Below the pieces are notes generated by a model that searched no databases, was not told where the DNA came from, and was given only the letters and a program-made list of their open reading frames with translations. 64,000 bases of DNA. Source: an uncultured Aquimarina sp. GTDB lineage: Bacteria > Bacteroidota > Bacteroidia > Flavobacteriales > Flavobacteriaceae. A program made the position numbers and the translations under genes. Below are positions 1 to 7,637 of the stretch, in pieces. Within the stretch, counting starts at the first letter, position 1, and each line of letters opens with the position of its first letter. The stretch covers positions 62,001 through 126,000 of the forward strand of contig NZ_CANLYD010000019.1 in assembly GCF_947495315.1 (NCBI RefSeq), written 5' to 3'.

Positions 1-155
1 AAAATCAAATTCCCTATACTATTAGAAGATTCGTTAAATCGTTTCCAAATATCATCCTCTGCAAGTTGATCAAAACTGCTAGAGACCATCCTGATACTTT
101 CATCTAACCTATAAATGATTTGTTCTTTAAACTCTTTAGCTATCTCCTCGTTCAT
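1..155 (-). CDS. DinB-like/DUF1572 family protein, N-terminal fragment
   Basis: The reading frame starts at the ATG at 155-153 and stays open to the window edge, so only the first 51 residues are visible. They are helical and end in DDIWKRFNESSNSIGNLI, which resembles the N-terminal helix of DinB-like/DUF1572 four-helix proteins (usual text W.RP...SNSIGNL). Such proteins are thought to be metal-dependent and act on thiols or small molecules, but the substrate here is unknown. It lies 74 nt downstream of hisA in the same direction, so it is probably cotranscribed with the his operon. The C-terminal part, with the remaining metal-binding histidines, is outside the window. Family call is by recall of the motif only. 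Confidence 0.6.
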   Translation of the reverse strand, partial: MNEEIAKEFKEQIIYRLDESIRMVSSSFDQLAEDDIWKRFNESSNSIGNLI

Positions 156-229
156 TATTTTAAAGTATTAGATCCTGCTCTGCAGCAAGATTAGTCCAAC
201 TTACAATTTTGAGTTCGTTCTTAAACTTC

Positions 230-961
230 TTAAAATTGAGTTCCACTAATATAATTCTCTAGTTGTTTCAAGCTAATTCGGTTTTCGTAAATAGCTTTTC
301 CAATAATAGTTCCTTCGCATCCTAATTCAGCCAATTTTGGTAATTCATCAAAAGTTGAAATGCCGCCGGAAGCAATTAGTTTTATATCATTTATTTCTGT
401 CAACATCTTTTTATACAAATCAAAAGAAGGTCCTTCTAACATCCCATCTTTACTTATATCAGTACAGATCACATATGAGATCCCTTCTTTCTGGTATTTT
501 TTAACAAAAGGTATTAACTCTTTATCACTTTCTTCTAACCAACCGCTAACAGCAATCTTTTCATTTTGTGCATCTGCACCCAAAATAATCTTATCCTTAC
601 CAAACTTTGATAACCAAGATTTAAAAATGTCTGCATTCTTTACAGCAATACTGCCACCAGTAATTTGATTTGCACCACTATTGAAAGCAATTTTTAGATC
701 TTCATCGGTTTTTAAACCGCCTCCAAAATCAATTTTTAAGCTTGTTTTAGAAGCTATTTGCTCTAACACCTTATGATTTACAATATGTTTAGACTTAGCC
801 CCATCGAGATCTACTAAATGTAAATATTGAATTCCGTGTGCTTCAAACTCCTTAGCAACTTCTAATGGGTTTTCGTTATATATTTTCTTAGTATCATAAT
901 CTCCTTTCGAGAGTCTAACGCATTTTCCGTCTATGATATCTATTGCTGGTATTATTCTCAT
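230..961 (-). CDS. hisA: Phosphoribosylformimino-AICAR phosphate isomerase HisA
   Basis: Cytoplasmic Amadori isomerase of histidine synthesis, converting ProFAR to PRFAR, the substrate of HisH/HisF. The 243 residues match the normal length of a (beta/alpha)8 barrel of this family. Visible marks are PAIDIIDGKCVRL at the N-terminus with catalytic Asp8, FGGGL near 79-83 and TDISKDGMLEGPS with the second catalytic Asp at about 168, then phosphate-binding ASGGIS and IIGKAIYE. It is the last recognised his gene in the window; hisF and hisI are not seen and probably lie past the left edge. A hairpin repeat lies 19 nt upstream of its start, between it and the GIY-YIG gene. Confidence 0.97.
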   Translation of the reverse strand: MRIIPAIDIIDGKCVRLSKGDYDTKKIYNENPLEVAKEFEAHGIQYLHLVDLDGAKSKHIVNHKVLEQIASKTSLKIDFGGGLKTDEDLKIAFNSGANQITGGSIAVKNADIFKSWLSKFGKDKIILGADAQNEKIAVSGWLEESDKELIPFVKKYQKEGISYVICTDISKDGMLEGPSFDLYKKMLTEINDIKLIASGGISTFDELPKLAELGCEGTIIGKAIYENRISLKQLENYISGTQF

Positions 962-980
962 TGATTAACTTATTAATCAA

Positions 981-999
981 CCCTGAACTTGTTTCAGGG
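981..999. repeat. Hairpin repeat, CTGAA-loop-TTCAG family, copy 1
   Basis: Arms CCCTGAA and TTCAGGG enclose the loop CTTGT. The stop codon (TGA) and the last two codons of the GIY-YIG gene are read from this element. Related copies at 1309-1329 and 4350-4368 keep the core CTGAA/TTCAG but change the outer stem in a compensated way. Confidence 0.75.
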
Positions 1000-1281
1000 T
1001 CTATTTTGTATTATTAGTGTCTTTAATTTTGGATTTGATTTCTTTACCAAATTCCATTTCCATTCTTTATGCCAATTTTTTAATTGTTTTTCTCTAGCCC
1101 TTGCCAAATTACCTTCTTCGTATTCTTCAAAATAAACTAAGTCAAATGCACCATATCGTTTTGTGAAATACGCTCCATTTCCAGACTTATGTTCCTTAAG
1201 TCTCCTAATGATATCATTAGTAAAACCAACGTAAATAACTGTTCTATTTTTATTTGACAATATGTAACAATAATACTTCAA
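994..1281 (-). CDS. GIY-YIG nuclease family protein (small, single-domain)
   Basis: 95-residue single-domain GIY-YIG protein of the UPF0213/YhbQ-like type. The N-terminus reads YYCYILSNKNRTVIYVGFTND, which gives the paired Y-Y and YVG core of the fold, followed by IIRRLKEHK with the catalytic Arg region, FTKRYGA and the REKQLKNW segment near the C-terminus. Stand-alone members are suspected DNA nucleases; the physiological role is unknown. It interrupts the his operon between hisH and hisA, and is bracketed by hairpin repeats at 981-999 and 1309-1329, the first of which supplies its stop codon. Nothing links it to histidine synthesis, so acquisition as a cassette is likely. Confidence 0.9.
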   Translation of the reverse strand: MKYYCYILSNKNRTVIYVGFTNDIIRRLKEHKSGNGAYFTKRYGAFDLVYFEEYEEGNLARAREKQLKNWHKEWKWNLVKKSNPKLKTLIIQNRP

Positions 1282-1308
1282 CTATAAGTTATTATCTAAT
1301 TAGTAAGG

Positions 1309-1329
1309 ATTCTGAAACAAGTTCAGAAT
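1309..1329. repeat. Hairpin repeat, CTGAA-loop-TTCAG family, copy 2
   Basis: Perfect 8-bp arms ATTCTGAA and TTCAGAAT around loop ACAAG. It lies one base before the 3' end of hisH and upstream of the GIY-YIG gene, forming the other border of that gene. Confidence 0.75.
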
Positions 1330-1372
1330 GTTACAGGTTCAAAAAATTCTCTAGAATTTTTGAACCTGTAAC
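1330..1372. repeat. Long hairpin formed by the 3' end of hisH
   Basis: The final 14 codons of hisH contain two 16-nt arms, GTTACAGGTTCAAAAA at 1330-1345 and its exact complement at 1357-1372, separated by an AT-rich loop. It ends at the hisH stop codon and directly abuts the dispersed hairpin at 1309-1329. It could protect or process the mRNA between hisH and the inserted gene; no U-run follows, so it is not a standard terminator. Confidence 0.6.
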
Positions 1373-1912
1373 ACTACTCTTTTCAGGATGAAACTGAGTT
1401 CCATAGAAGTTATCTTTTTGCAATGCTGTACTATAGGTTATTCCATAGCTTGACTGTGCTATGGTTTCTTCCATTACCGGAGCATAATAACTATGCACTA
1501 AATAGATATACTCTTTTTCTGCTACTCCATCAAACAATTTAGATTTTAAAGATTCTATTTGGTTCCACCCTATTTGTGGAACTTTTACACCGTGATTAAA
1601 CCTCACTACATCCGTATGAAAAATCCCTAATCCTTCAGTATCACCTTCTTCCGTATAGTTACACATTAACTGCATTCCTAAACAAATACCTAATACAGGT
1701 TGTTTTAACTGTGGCACCAAAGTATCCAAACCAGATTCTCTTAATTTTTTCATAGCGCTACTTGCCTCACCAACTCCCGGAAAGATAACTTTATCCGCGG
1801 CTCTAATTTCATCAGGATCATCACTTAAAATCGCTTTATATCCTAATCGTTGAATTGCAAATTTGATTGATTGGATATTTCCTGCTCCGTAATTTATGAT
1901 TACTATTTTCAT
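1331..1912 (-). CDS. hisH: Imidazole glycerol phosphate synthase glutaminase subunit HisH
   Basis: Class I glutamine amidotransferase that feeds ammonia to HisF for imidazole ring closure. The 193 residues are full length. The catalytic triad can be read as Cys77 in GICLGMQ, His175 and Glu177 in GTQFHPEKSS; the N-terminus IINYGAGNI and the oxyanion strand FPGVGEA near 44-50 are also typical. HisF, its obligate partner, is not in the window. The C-terminal codons form a long perfect hairpin (1330-1372). A 184-nt AT-rich spacer with short dispersed repeats separates it from hisB. Confidence 0.97.
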   Translation of the reverse strand: MKIVIINYGAGNIQSIKFAIQRLGYKAILSDDPDEIRAADKVIFPGVGEASSAMKKLRESGLDTLVPQLKQPVLGICLGMQLMCNYTEEGDTEGLGIFHTDVVRFNHGVKVPQIGWNQIESLKSKLFDGVAEKEYIYLVHSYYAPVMEETIAQSSYGITYSTALQKDNFYGTQFHPEKSSVTGSKILENFLNL

Positions 1913-1917
1913 TTTTA

Positions 1918-2092
1918 CAATTAGTATTAAGTACTAAGTACAAAGTATTAAGTATATTTTCTTTGTCACCAAAAAACTTTGTGCTCAATATTAATTACTT
2001 TATTTATTATTAGTATAAACTACTGAGTTCGCCATTAAGTATATTTTTCTCGTTTTAAAAACTCTATACTCAATACTAACTACTCTATACTA
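1918..2092. repeat. AT-rich spacer with AGTACAAAGTATTAAGTA-type dispersed repeat
   Basis: The spacer between hisB and hisH holds runs of near-identical words built on AGTATTAAGTA, for example 1936-1954, with reversed versions around 2045-2090. A 19-nt copy with one change recurs at 27134-27152 in the hut operon. No reading frame or terminator is evident. Confidence 0.5.
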
Positions 2093-2096
2093 TTTA

Positions 2097-3239
2097 TTAT
2101 AACATTCCTTTGGTACTTGGTAAAAACATTTTATTAGCATCTCTTTTCACTGCCATCTTCATAGCTTTGGCAAATGCTTTAAATATGCCTTCTATTTTAT
2201 GGTGCTCATTATCTCCTTCTGCTTTAATATTTAAATTACACTTAGCACCATCTGTAAATGATTTAAAAAGGTGAAAAAACATTTCTGTCGGCATATCGCC
2301 TATTTTCTCACGTTTAAAATCAGCATCCCAAACTAACCAAGGACGTCCTCCAAAATCAACTGCAGCCTGTGCTAAGCAATCGTCCATCGGTAAACAAAAC
2401 CCATAGCGTTCGATTCCCAATTTAGCACCTAAGGTTTTATGAAACAATTCTCCTAAAGCGATCATTGTATCCTCTATAGTATGATGTTCGTCCACTTGTA
2501 AATCTCCATCTACCTGAACAGTTAAATCCATCGCACCATGACGCCCAATCTGATCTAACATATGATCAAAGAAATGTAAGCCTGTAGAGATATTGTTTTT
2601 ACCAGAACCATCTAAATTAAGCTTAATATAAATCTTAGTTTCGTTTGTATTTCTTGTAATTTCAGCTACTCGATCTTCTAACTTTAAAAATTCATAAATA
2701 TCTTTCCAATCTGTAGAAGTTAACGCAATACTATTATTAATGGCTCTTGTATCAGTTTCTATTTCATCTGCTCCAAGTTCCGGATCTTCGGATAGAAAAA
2801 TTCCTTTAGCTCCAAGGTTTTTTGCCAATTCCATATCTGTAATCCGATCTCCTAAAACAAATGAATTCTCTAGATCATACTTTTCTTTATCAAAATACTG
2901 AGCTAACAGACCTGTTCTAGGTTTTCTGGTATCTGCATTTTCATGGGGAAACGTTTTATCAATATGAACTGCATTAAATACCACGCCTTCTTTTTCGAAT
3001 GCAGTCATCACTTTATTATGAGCTGGCCAAAAAGTATCTTCTGGAAAGGAATCCGTTCCTAATCCATCTTGATTGGTTACCATCACTAATTCATAATCCA
3101 ATTCATTAGCGATTTTAGCCATATACTGAAAGACCTTTGGATAAAACTCTAATTTCTCTAAACTATCTAATTGATAATCCACAGGCGGTTCTAAAACTAA
3201 GGTACCGTCGCGATCTATAAATAATACTTTCTTTTTCAT
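2097..3239 (-). CDS. hisB: Bifunctional histidinol-phosphatase / imidazoleglycerol-phosphate dehydratase HisB
   Basis: Catalyses the sixth and eighth steps of histidine synthesis in one chain of 380 residues. The N-terminal part (to about 170) is a HAD-family phosphatase with the DxD nucleophile motif FIDRDGT (Asp9, Asp11), the TNQDG motif and KPRTGLL with a later GDRITDME. The C-terminal part (about 192-380) is the IGPD domain with its manganese-binding histidine clusters FFDHMLDQIGRHG, DEHHTIEDT and DNEHHKIEG. The fused arrangement matches the enterobacterial type and is common in Flavobacteriia. It lies between hisC and hisH, with a GC-rich hairpin repeat in the upstream spacer. Confidence 0.97.
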   Translation of the reverse strand: MKKKVLFIDRDGTLVLEPPVDYQLDSLEKLEFYPKVFQYMAKIANELDYELVMVTNQDGLGTDSFPEDTFWPAHNKVMTAFEKEGVVFNAVHIDKTFPHENADTRKPRTGLLAQYFDKEKYDLENSFVLGDRITDMELAKNLGAKGIFLSEDPELGADEIETDTRAINNSIALTSTDWKDIYEFLKLEDRVAEITRNTNETKIYIKLNLDGSGKNNISTGLHFFDHMLDQIGRHGAMDLTVQVDGDLQVDEHHTIEDTMIALGELFHKTLGAKLGIERYGFCLPMDDCLAQAAVDFGGRPWLVWDADFKREKIGDMPTEMFFHLFKSFTDGAKCNLNIKAEGDNEHHKIEGIFKAFAKAMKMAVKRDANKMFLPSTKGML

Positions 3240-3241
3240 AT

Positions 3242-3276
3242 GCCCTCACCCTAACCCTCTCCCATAAGGAGAGGGA
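3242..3276. repeat. CCCTCACCCTAACCCTCTCC hairpin repeat, copy 1
   Basis: GC-rich element in the hisC-hisB spacer with arms CCCTCTCC (3255-3262) and GGAGAGGG (3268-3275), preceded by CCCTCACCCTAA. A second copy with the same flank and stem but a one-base shorter loop is at 6582-6613, between hisG and hisD. Its base composition differs sharply from the AT-rich surroundings. Confidence 0.8.
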
Positions 3277-3288
3277 ACTAAGGATTTT

Positions 3289-4338
3289 TTATAATTGTTT
3301 TAATACTTTTATTAACTTCTCATTTTCAATTTGTGTACCCACGGTTAATCGTAGTGTATTTTCACAAAGAGGTTGCGTTGTTCTATTACGAATTACAATA
3401 CCTTCTTTAAGCAATTGATCATATCTTTTATTTGCATTATCCACTCTTACTAAAACAAAATTAGCATCTGTTTTATATACTTCTTTTATAAAAGAAACAT
3501 CTTTTAAAGAAATAATCATTTTCTCTCTTTGTTCTAGAATATTAGTAACTTCTTCTTTTACGGTTGCTACATCCATCACTCGCTCTAATGCTCTTTTCTG
3601 TGTAAGTTCATTTACATTGTAAGGTGGTTTGATTTTATTAAGCACACTGATAATTTCTTCTGAAGCATAACACAATCCTAGTCTAATTCCAGCCATACCA
3701 TATGCTTTGGACAATGTCTGTGTGATAATGAGATTAGGATACATATCTATTTTGTTGATCCAACTTTCTTCTGACGAAAAATCGATATATGCTTCATCGA
3801 TAACCACTAAACCTTCAAAACTTTCTAAAATTTTAATGATATTTTCTTCTAAAAAAGAATTACCAGTTGGGTTATTTGGAGAACATAAGAAAATAATTTT
3901 TGTTGCGTCGTCAATTGCCTCTAGAATTTCAGATACATTTGGTTCAAAACTTTTCGTTAATAAAACTTCCCGTTCACTAACATCATTGATATTTGCCAAC
4001 ACTTTATACATTCCATATGTTGGAGGTAATGTTATAATGTTATCTCTTTTAGGTTCGCAAAACGCTCTAAACAAAAGATCTAAAACTTCATCACTTCCGT
4101 TTCCTAATAATATATTTTGAGAAGAAACTCCTTTTTGATCTGCCAATACAGTCTTTAAACCACGTTGTTGAGGATCTGGATATCGATTTACACCATTCTC
4201 ATAAGGATTTTCATTAGCATCCAGAAAAATCATTTTGGAGCCATCAGAAACATATTCATCTCGTGCAGAGGAATATGGTTTTAATCCTTTTACGTTTTCT
4301 CGTATTATTTTATTTATATTGAATTGTGTTTTGTTCAT
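3289..4338 (-). CDS. hisC: Histidinol-phosphate aminotransferase HisC
   Basis: PLP-dependent class I/II aminotransferase that makes L-histidinol phosphate from imidazole-acetol phosphate and glutamate. Full length at 349 residues. Visible family marks are DANENP near 40-45, GNGSDEVLDLL near 79-89, SPNNPTGN near 153-160, IDEAYIDF near 180-187 and the Schiff-base lysine Lys211 in LSKAYGMAGIRLG; the C-terminal Arg stretch LRLTVGT binds the substrate carboxylate. It is separated from the accessory DUF3667 gene by 62 nt that hold a dispersed hairpin. Confidence 0.97.
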   Translation of the reverse strand: MNKTQFNINKIIRENVKGLKPYSSARDEYVSDGSKMIFLDANENPYENGVNRYPDPQQRGLKTVLADQKGVSSQNILLGNGSDEVLDLLFRAFCEPKRDNIITLPPTYGMYKVLANINDVSEREVLLTKSFEPNVSEILEAIDDATKIIFLCSPNNPTGNSFLEENIIKILESFEGLVVIDEAYIDFSSEESWINKIDMYPNLIITQTLSKAYGMAGIRLGLCYASEEIISVLNKIKPPYNVNELTQKRALERVMDVATVKEEVTNILEQREKMIISLKDVSFIKEVYKTDANFVLVRVDNANKRYDQLLKEGIVIRNRTTQPLCENTLRLTVGTQIENEKLIKVLKQL

Positions 4339-4349
4339 TTCTATTGTCG

Positions 4350-4368
4350 TCCTGAATTTGCTTCAGGA
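4350..4368. repeat. Hairpin repeat, CTGAA-loop-TTCAG family, copy 3
   Basis: Arms TCCTGAA and TTCAGGA around loop TTTGC. It lies between hisC and the accessory DUF3667 gene. Compared with copies at 981 and 1309 the outer stem bases differ but remain paired. Confidence 0.7.
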
Positions 4369-4400
4369 TCTCATAATTTAATTATTTTAATTTTCTAACC

Positions 4401-5258
4401 TTAGTTAAAAAAGTTTAATCCAAAAATCTTGGTTAATAAAACCCCTACAATTGCTATTAACAGAGTTATTGTTATAAATGAAATCATTAAGATTAGTAGG
4501 AATTTTATAAATTTCCATAACACCCTTGCCAAAGTAAGGTCACATAATCTTTTATAGGTAAATGAATAATAAAAAATTGCAATTAACACAGTTGATGTAA
4601 AGATGTATGGATGAATAACTAATGCCATCAAAAACAAAAAAGTGGATGTAATCATGGAAAAGCCTTGTATATAGCAATTAATCACCAAATGCTCTGCATA
4701 ATTGTACTTCTTTCTTCCAAAAACCAGATATGAAATAAAAGTATAAACCGGCATTAATAGAAAAGCAGAAAGGTTAAAATATTTTAGCAGCATACCTTGC
4801 GTCTTTTTTTGACTCTCTATTTGCTCCTTCATAAAGTCTTCAAATGCTTCCTGCTCTTTTTCATTTTCTAAATTTTTGAGGGAATCGTTTTTTTCTTTAG
4901 CACTATCAAATTGTATTCGGTAAAAACCTTCACCAAACATACCAGATGAAAACTCAGTATACTTATCTGAAAAAGAATTAAAAACGAGCGTTGCAATAGT
5001 AAGACCGATTAAAAGAAATGTAAACGGTGGCATAAATTTTTTCCGAACTCCATCAATGTAATCCTTAGCAACTTTATCTGGTGCCACCAACATTATTCTA
5101 AAAGTTCTTAGATACGTGTTATCCCAACCAAAAACCTTATCAAGGAATTCCAGAAACATTCTCTTCACGGTAAGTCTTTCTGTAACAACTTTTGCTCCAC
5201 AACTTTGACAAAACTGTGCAGTTTCTGTTAGATTATATTCGCAATTTTTACAACTCAT
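4401..5258 (-). CDS. DUF3667 domain membrane protein with N-terminal zinc ribbon
   Basis: 285-residue inner-membrane protein of unknown function. Cys3, Cys6, Cys17 and Cys20 (CKNC and CQSC) form a zinc-ribbon knuckle; DNTYLRTFRIMLVAPDKVAKDYIDGVRKKFMPP-like text around 47-80 is the DUF3667 signature. The start of one membrane segment is near 78-95 and three to four more lie between 155 and 285, with a charged, coiled-coil-like loop between them. It sits between hisD and hisC, 30 nt from hisD, and is likely cotranscribed, though no link to histidine is known. DUF3667 genes occur elsewhere in Bacteroidetes outside his operons, so this position looks like an insertion. Confidence 0.85.
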   Translation of the reverse strand: MSCKNCEYNLTETAQFCQSCGAKVVTERLTVKRMFLEFLDKVFGWDNTYLRTFRIMLVAPDKVAKDYIDGVRKKFMPPFTFLLIGLTIATLVFNSFSDKYTEFSSGMFGEGFYRIQFDSAKEKNDSLKNLENEKEQEAFEDFMKEQIESQKKTQGMLLKYFNLSAFLLMPVYTFISYLVFGRKKYNYAEHLVINCYIQGFSMITSTFLFLMALVIHPYIFTSTVLIAIFYYSFTYKRLCDLTLARVLWKFIKFLLILMISFITITLLIAIVGVLLTKIFGLNFFN

Positions 5259-5288
5259 CTTTTAACATTCAATTGACCATAAACTTAT

Positions 5289-6578
5289 CTAATAATCTTC
5301 CAGACTATTCAATCTAAGAGTGACAGCGTTTTTATGGGCTTGCAAACCTTCTGCTTCTGCCATGATCTCTATAGCATTCCCTATACTTTTTATTCCTTTT
5401 TCCGATATTTTCTGAAATGTCATAGATTTCATAAAACTATCTAGATTCACTCCGCTATATTGTTTTGCATATCCATTAGTTGGCAAGGTATGGTTCGTAC
5501 CCGAAGCATAGTCCCCAGCACTTTCGGGAGTATAATTACCTATAAAAACAGAACCTGCATTGATAATATTATCCACATAGAAATCCTGATCTGCTACACA
5601 CACGATAAAATGTTCAGGACCGTACTCGTTGATTAACTCTAATGCTTCTACATCACTTTCTACATAAATCAGTTTAGAATTCGAAATAGCCGCCTCTGCA
5701 ATTTCTTTTCTCGGTAACACATCACATTGACTAGTAACTTCTTTTTCTACTGCTGAAATAAGCTCTTTTGAAGTAGACACTAAAATCACTTGACTATCGG
5801 TACCGTGTTCTGCCTGACTTAACAGGTCTGAAGCTACAAAAGATGCATTAGCCGTATCATCTGCCACTACTAGTAACTCACTTGGACCAGCTGGCATATC
5901 AATCGCAACTCCAAATTTTGTTGCTAATTGTTTAGCCACGGTAACAAACTGATTTCCTGGACCAAAAATTTTATATACTTGTGGGATAGTTTCTGTTCCA
6001 AAAGTCATTCCTGCAATCGCTTGAATTCCACCAACCTTAAAAATTTTGGTTACACCACAAAGATTCGCAGTGAATAAAATAGCTGGATTGATTTTCCCTT
6101 CTTTATCAGGAGGTGAACATAGTACTATTTCTTTACAACTAGCGATATTAGCTGGAACAGCAAGCATCAAAATTGTAGAAAACAAAGGTGCTGTCCCTCC
6201 GGGAATATACAATCCTACCTTCTGTATAGGTCTTTTCTCCTGCCAACAGCTAACTCCATCCTTAGTTTCTACAGATACCTTTTCAGTTTTCTGGGCGGCA
6301 TGAAAAGCCTCTATATTTGATTTAGCAAGTACAATAGCTTCTTTGAGTTCTTGACTAACCAATTGCTTTGCATTTTCTATTTCTTCTTTAGGAACCAATA
6401 TTGAATCTAAGGACACCTTATCGAATTTCTCGGTATATTTATCAATAGCAATATCTCCATCAGTTTTAACTTCACTAAAAACATCCAAAACAATACTTTC
6501 AATATCTGCTAAAGTTTGTGTTGGTCTTTTTAGAATTTCTGACCAGGTATTTCTCTCTGGATTGTATATTTTTTTCAT
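5289..6578 (-). CDS. hisD: Histidinol dehydrogenase HisD
   Basis: Zinc- and NAD-dependent enzyme that oxidises L-histidinol to L-histidine in two steps, the last reactions of the pathway. The 429 residues are full length. Zinc-site residues can be read as Gln255 and His258 in SQAEHGTDSQ, and the catalytic pair as Glu322-His323 in EYGPEHF; the zinc-coordinating Asp and His of the C-terminal part lie in the AGDYASGTNHTLPT region. PAGPSELLVVAD near 229-240 is the family signature. It is preceded by a spacer carrying a GC-rich hairpin repeat and followed by the DUF3667 gene. Confidence 0.97.
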   Translation of the reverse strand: MKKIYNPERNTWSEILKRPTQTLADIESIVLDVFSEVKTDGDIAIDKYTEKFDKVSLDSILVPKEEIENAKQLVSQELKEAIVLAKSNIEAFHAAQKTEKVSVETKDGVSCWQEKRPIQKVGLYIPGGTAPLFSTILMLAVPANIASCKEIVLCSPPDKEGKINPAILFTANLCGVTKIFKVGGIQAIAGMTFGTETIPQVYKIFGPGNQFVTVAKQLATKFGVAIDMPAGPSELLVVADDTANASFVASDLLSQAEHGTDSQVILVSTSKELISAVEKEVTSQCDVLPRKEIAEAAISNSKLIYVESDVEALELINEYGPEHFIVCVADQDFYVDNIINAGSVFIGNYTPESAGDYASGTNHTLPTNGYAKQYSGVNLDSFMKSMTFQKISEKGIKSIGNAIEIMAEAEGLQAHKNAVTLRLNSLEDY

Positions 6579-6581
6579 AAC

Positions 6582-6613
6582 CCCTCACCCTAACCCTCTC
6601 CCTAAGGAGAGGG
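6582..6613. repeat. CCCTCACCCTAACCCTCTCC hairpin repeat, copy 2
   Basis: Arms CCCTCTCC (6594-6601) and GGAGAGGG (6606-6613), loop CTAA, with the same CCCTCACCCTAA lead as the copy at 3242. It lies between hisG and hisD. Two copies only in this window, both inside the his operon. Confidence 0.8.
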
Positions 6614-6666
6614 AACTTAGGTATATAATTTAATTATTCATTAGATCGTAATTCGTATTTCAAAAA

Positions 6667-7524
6667 TCATAATACCATTTTCTCAATTGGACATACCAAA
6701 ATACCTTCTGCCCCTTCTGCTTTTAATTCATCCAGAATATCCCAAAACTTGTTTTTTTCTACTACTGTATGAATTGAACTCCACCCTTTTTCTGCAAGTG
6801 GCAAAACCGTTGGACTGCGCATTCCCGGTAAGATATCTACAATACGATCAATTTTATCATTGGGAGCATTCAATAATACATACTTAGAAGCTCTCGCTTT
6901 TAGCACTGCTTGTATTCTAAATTGTAACTTTTTTAGAATTTCTGTATTCTCATTACTTATACCAGGAGAAACTGCTAATACAGCTTCAGACGTGAGCATA
7001 ACCTCTACTTCTTTAAGATTGTTTTTAAACAATGTACTTCCACTAGATACAATGTCGCAAATAGCATCAGCTAAACCGATGTTTGGAGCAATTTCTACAG
7101 ATCCGGAAATCTGGTGTAGGTCAGCAGAAATTCCTTTTTCTTTCAGATATTCGTTTACTGTATTCGGATATGAAGTGGCTATTCTTTTCCCATCAAGATC
7201 TTTGATCGAATTATATTCCACATCTTTCGGAACAGCGAGAGATACTTTACACTTAGAAAAATTTAGTCTTTCGGCTATAGTGATATCCTTACCTTTTTCG
7301 ACTAGGACATTTTCTCCAATAATAGCAATATCTACAACACCATCTCTTAGGTATTGAGGAATATCACCATTACGAAGGAACATCACTTCCATCGGGAAAT
7401 TTCTGGTGGCTGCTTTTAGTTGGTCTTTTCCGTTATCTATAGAAATTCCACAATCTTTTAAAATCTGAACAGAATCCTGATTAAGTCTACCGCTCTTTTG
7501 AATAGCAATTTTAATTTTTGACAT
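6667..7524 (-). CDS. hisG: ATP phosphoribosyltransferase HisG, long form
   Basis: First and committed enzyme of histidine synthesis, condensing ATP with PRPP; normally feedback inhibited by histidine. The 285 residues correspond to the long hexameric form that carries its own C-terminal ACT-like regulatory domain (about 215-285), so no HisZ partner is expected. Visible signatures are KIAIQKSGRL at the N-terminus, the PRPP-loop text ICDIVSSGSTL near 156-166 and LPGMRSPTVLPL in the C-terminal part. First structural gene of the operon, 113 nt downstream of the leader peptide gene and behind the attenuator terminator. Confidence 0.97.
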   Translation of the reverse strand: MSKIKIAIQKSGRLNQDSVQILKDCGISIDNGKDQLKAATRNFPMEVMFLRNGDIPQYLRDGVVDIAIIGENVLVEKGKDITIAERLNFSKCKVSLAVPKDVEYNSIKDLDGKRIATSYPNTVNEYLKEKGISADLHQISGSVEIAPNIGLADAICDIVSSGSTLFKNNLKEVEVMLTSEAVLAVSPGISNENTEILKKLQFRIQAVLKARASKYVLLNAPNDKIDRIVDILPGMRSPTVLPLAEKGWSSIHTVVEKNKFWDILDELKAEGAEGILVCPIEKMVL

Positions 7525-7573
7525 TGTCTTTTTTGTTGTTGTGTTTGATCAGTTCAAAACAAGCTTTAAAATG

Positions 7574-7605
7574 AAAAAACCCGTTTGAAAATGCTCAAAC
7601 GGGTT
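7574..7605 (-). terminator. his operon attenuator terminator
   Basis: On the minus strand, 11-bp arms AACCCGTTTGA and TCAAACGGGTT enclose the loop GCATTT and run into six T residues, a strong intrinsic terminator. It lies after the His-rich leader ORF and before hisG, so it is placed to end transcription when histidyl-tRNA is plentiful. An alternative antiterminator pairing was not worked out. Confidence 0.9.
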
Positions 7606-7637
7606 ATTATATATGATTAACTTATACACATATCAAC

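Noticed and set aside
6860..7357. 165-residue frame opposite hisG
   Set aside because: Shadow of a conserved gene on the other strand; no family resemblance.
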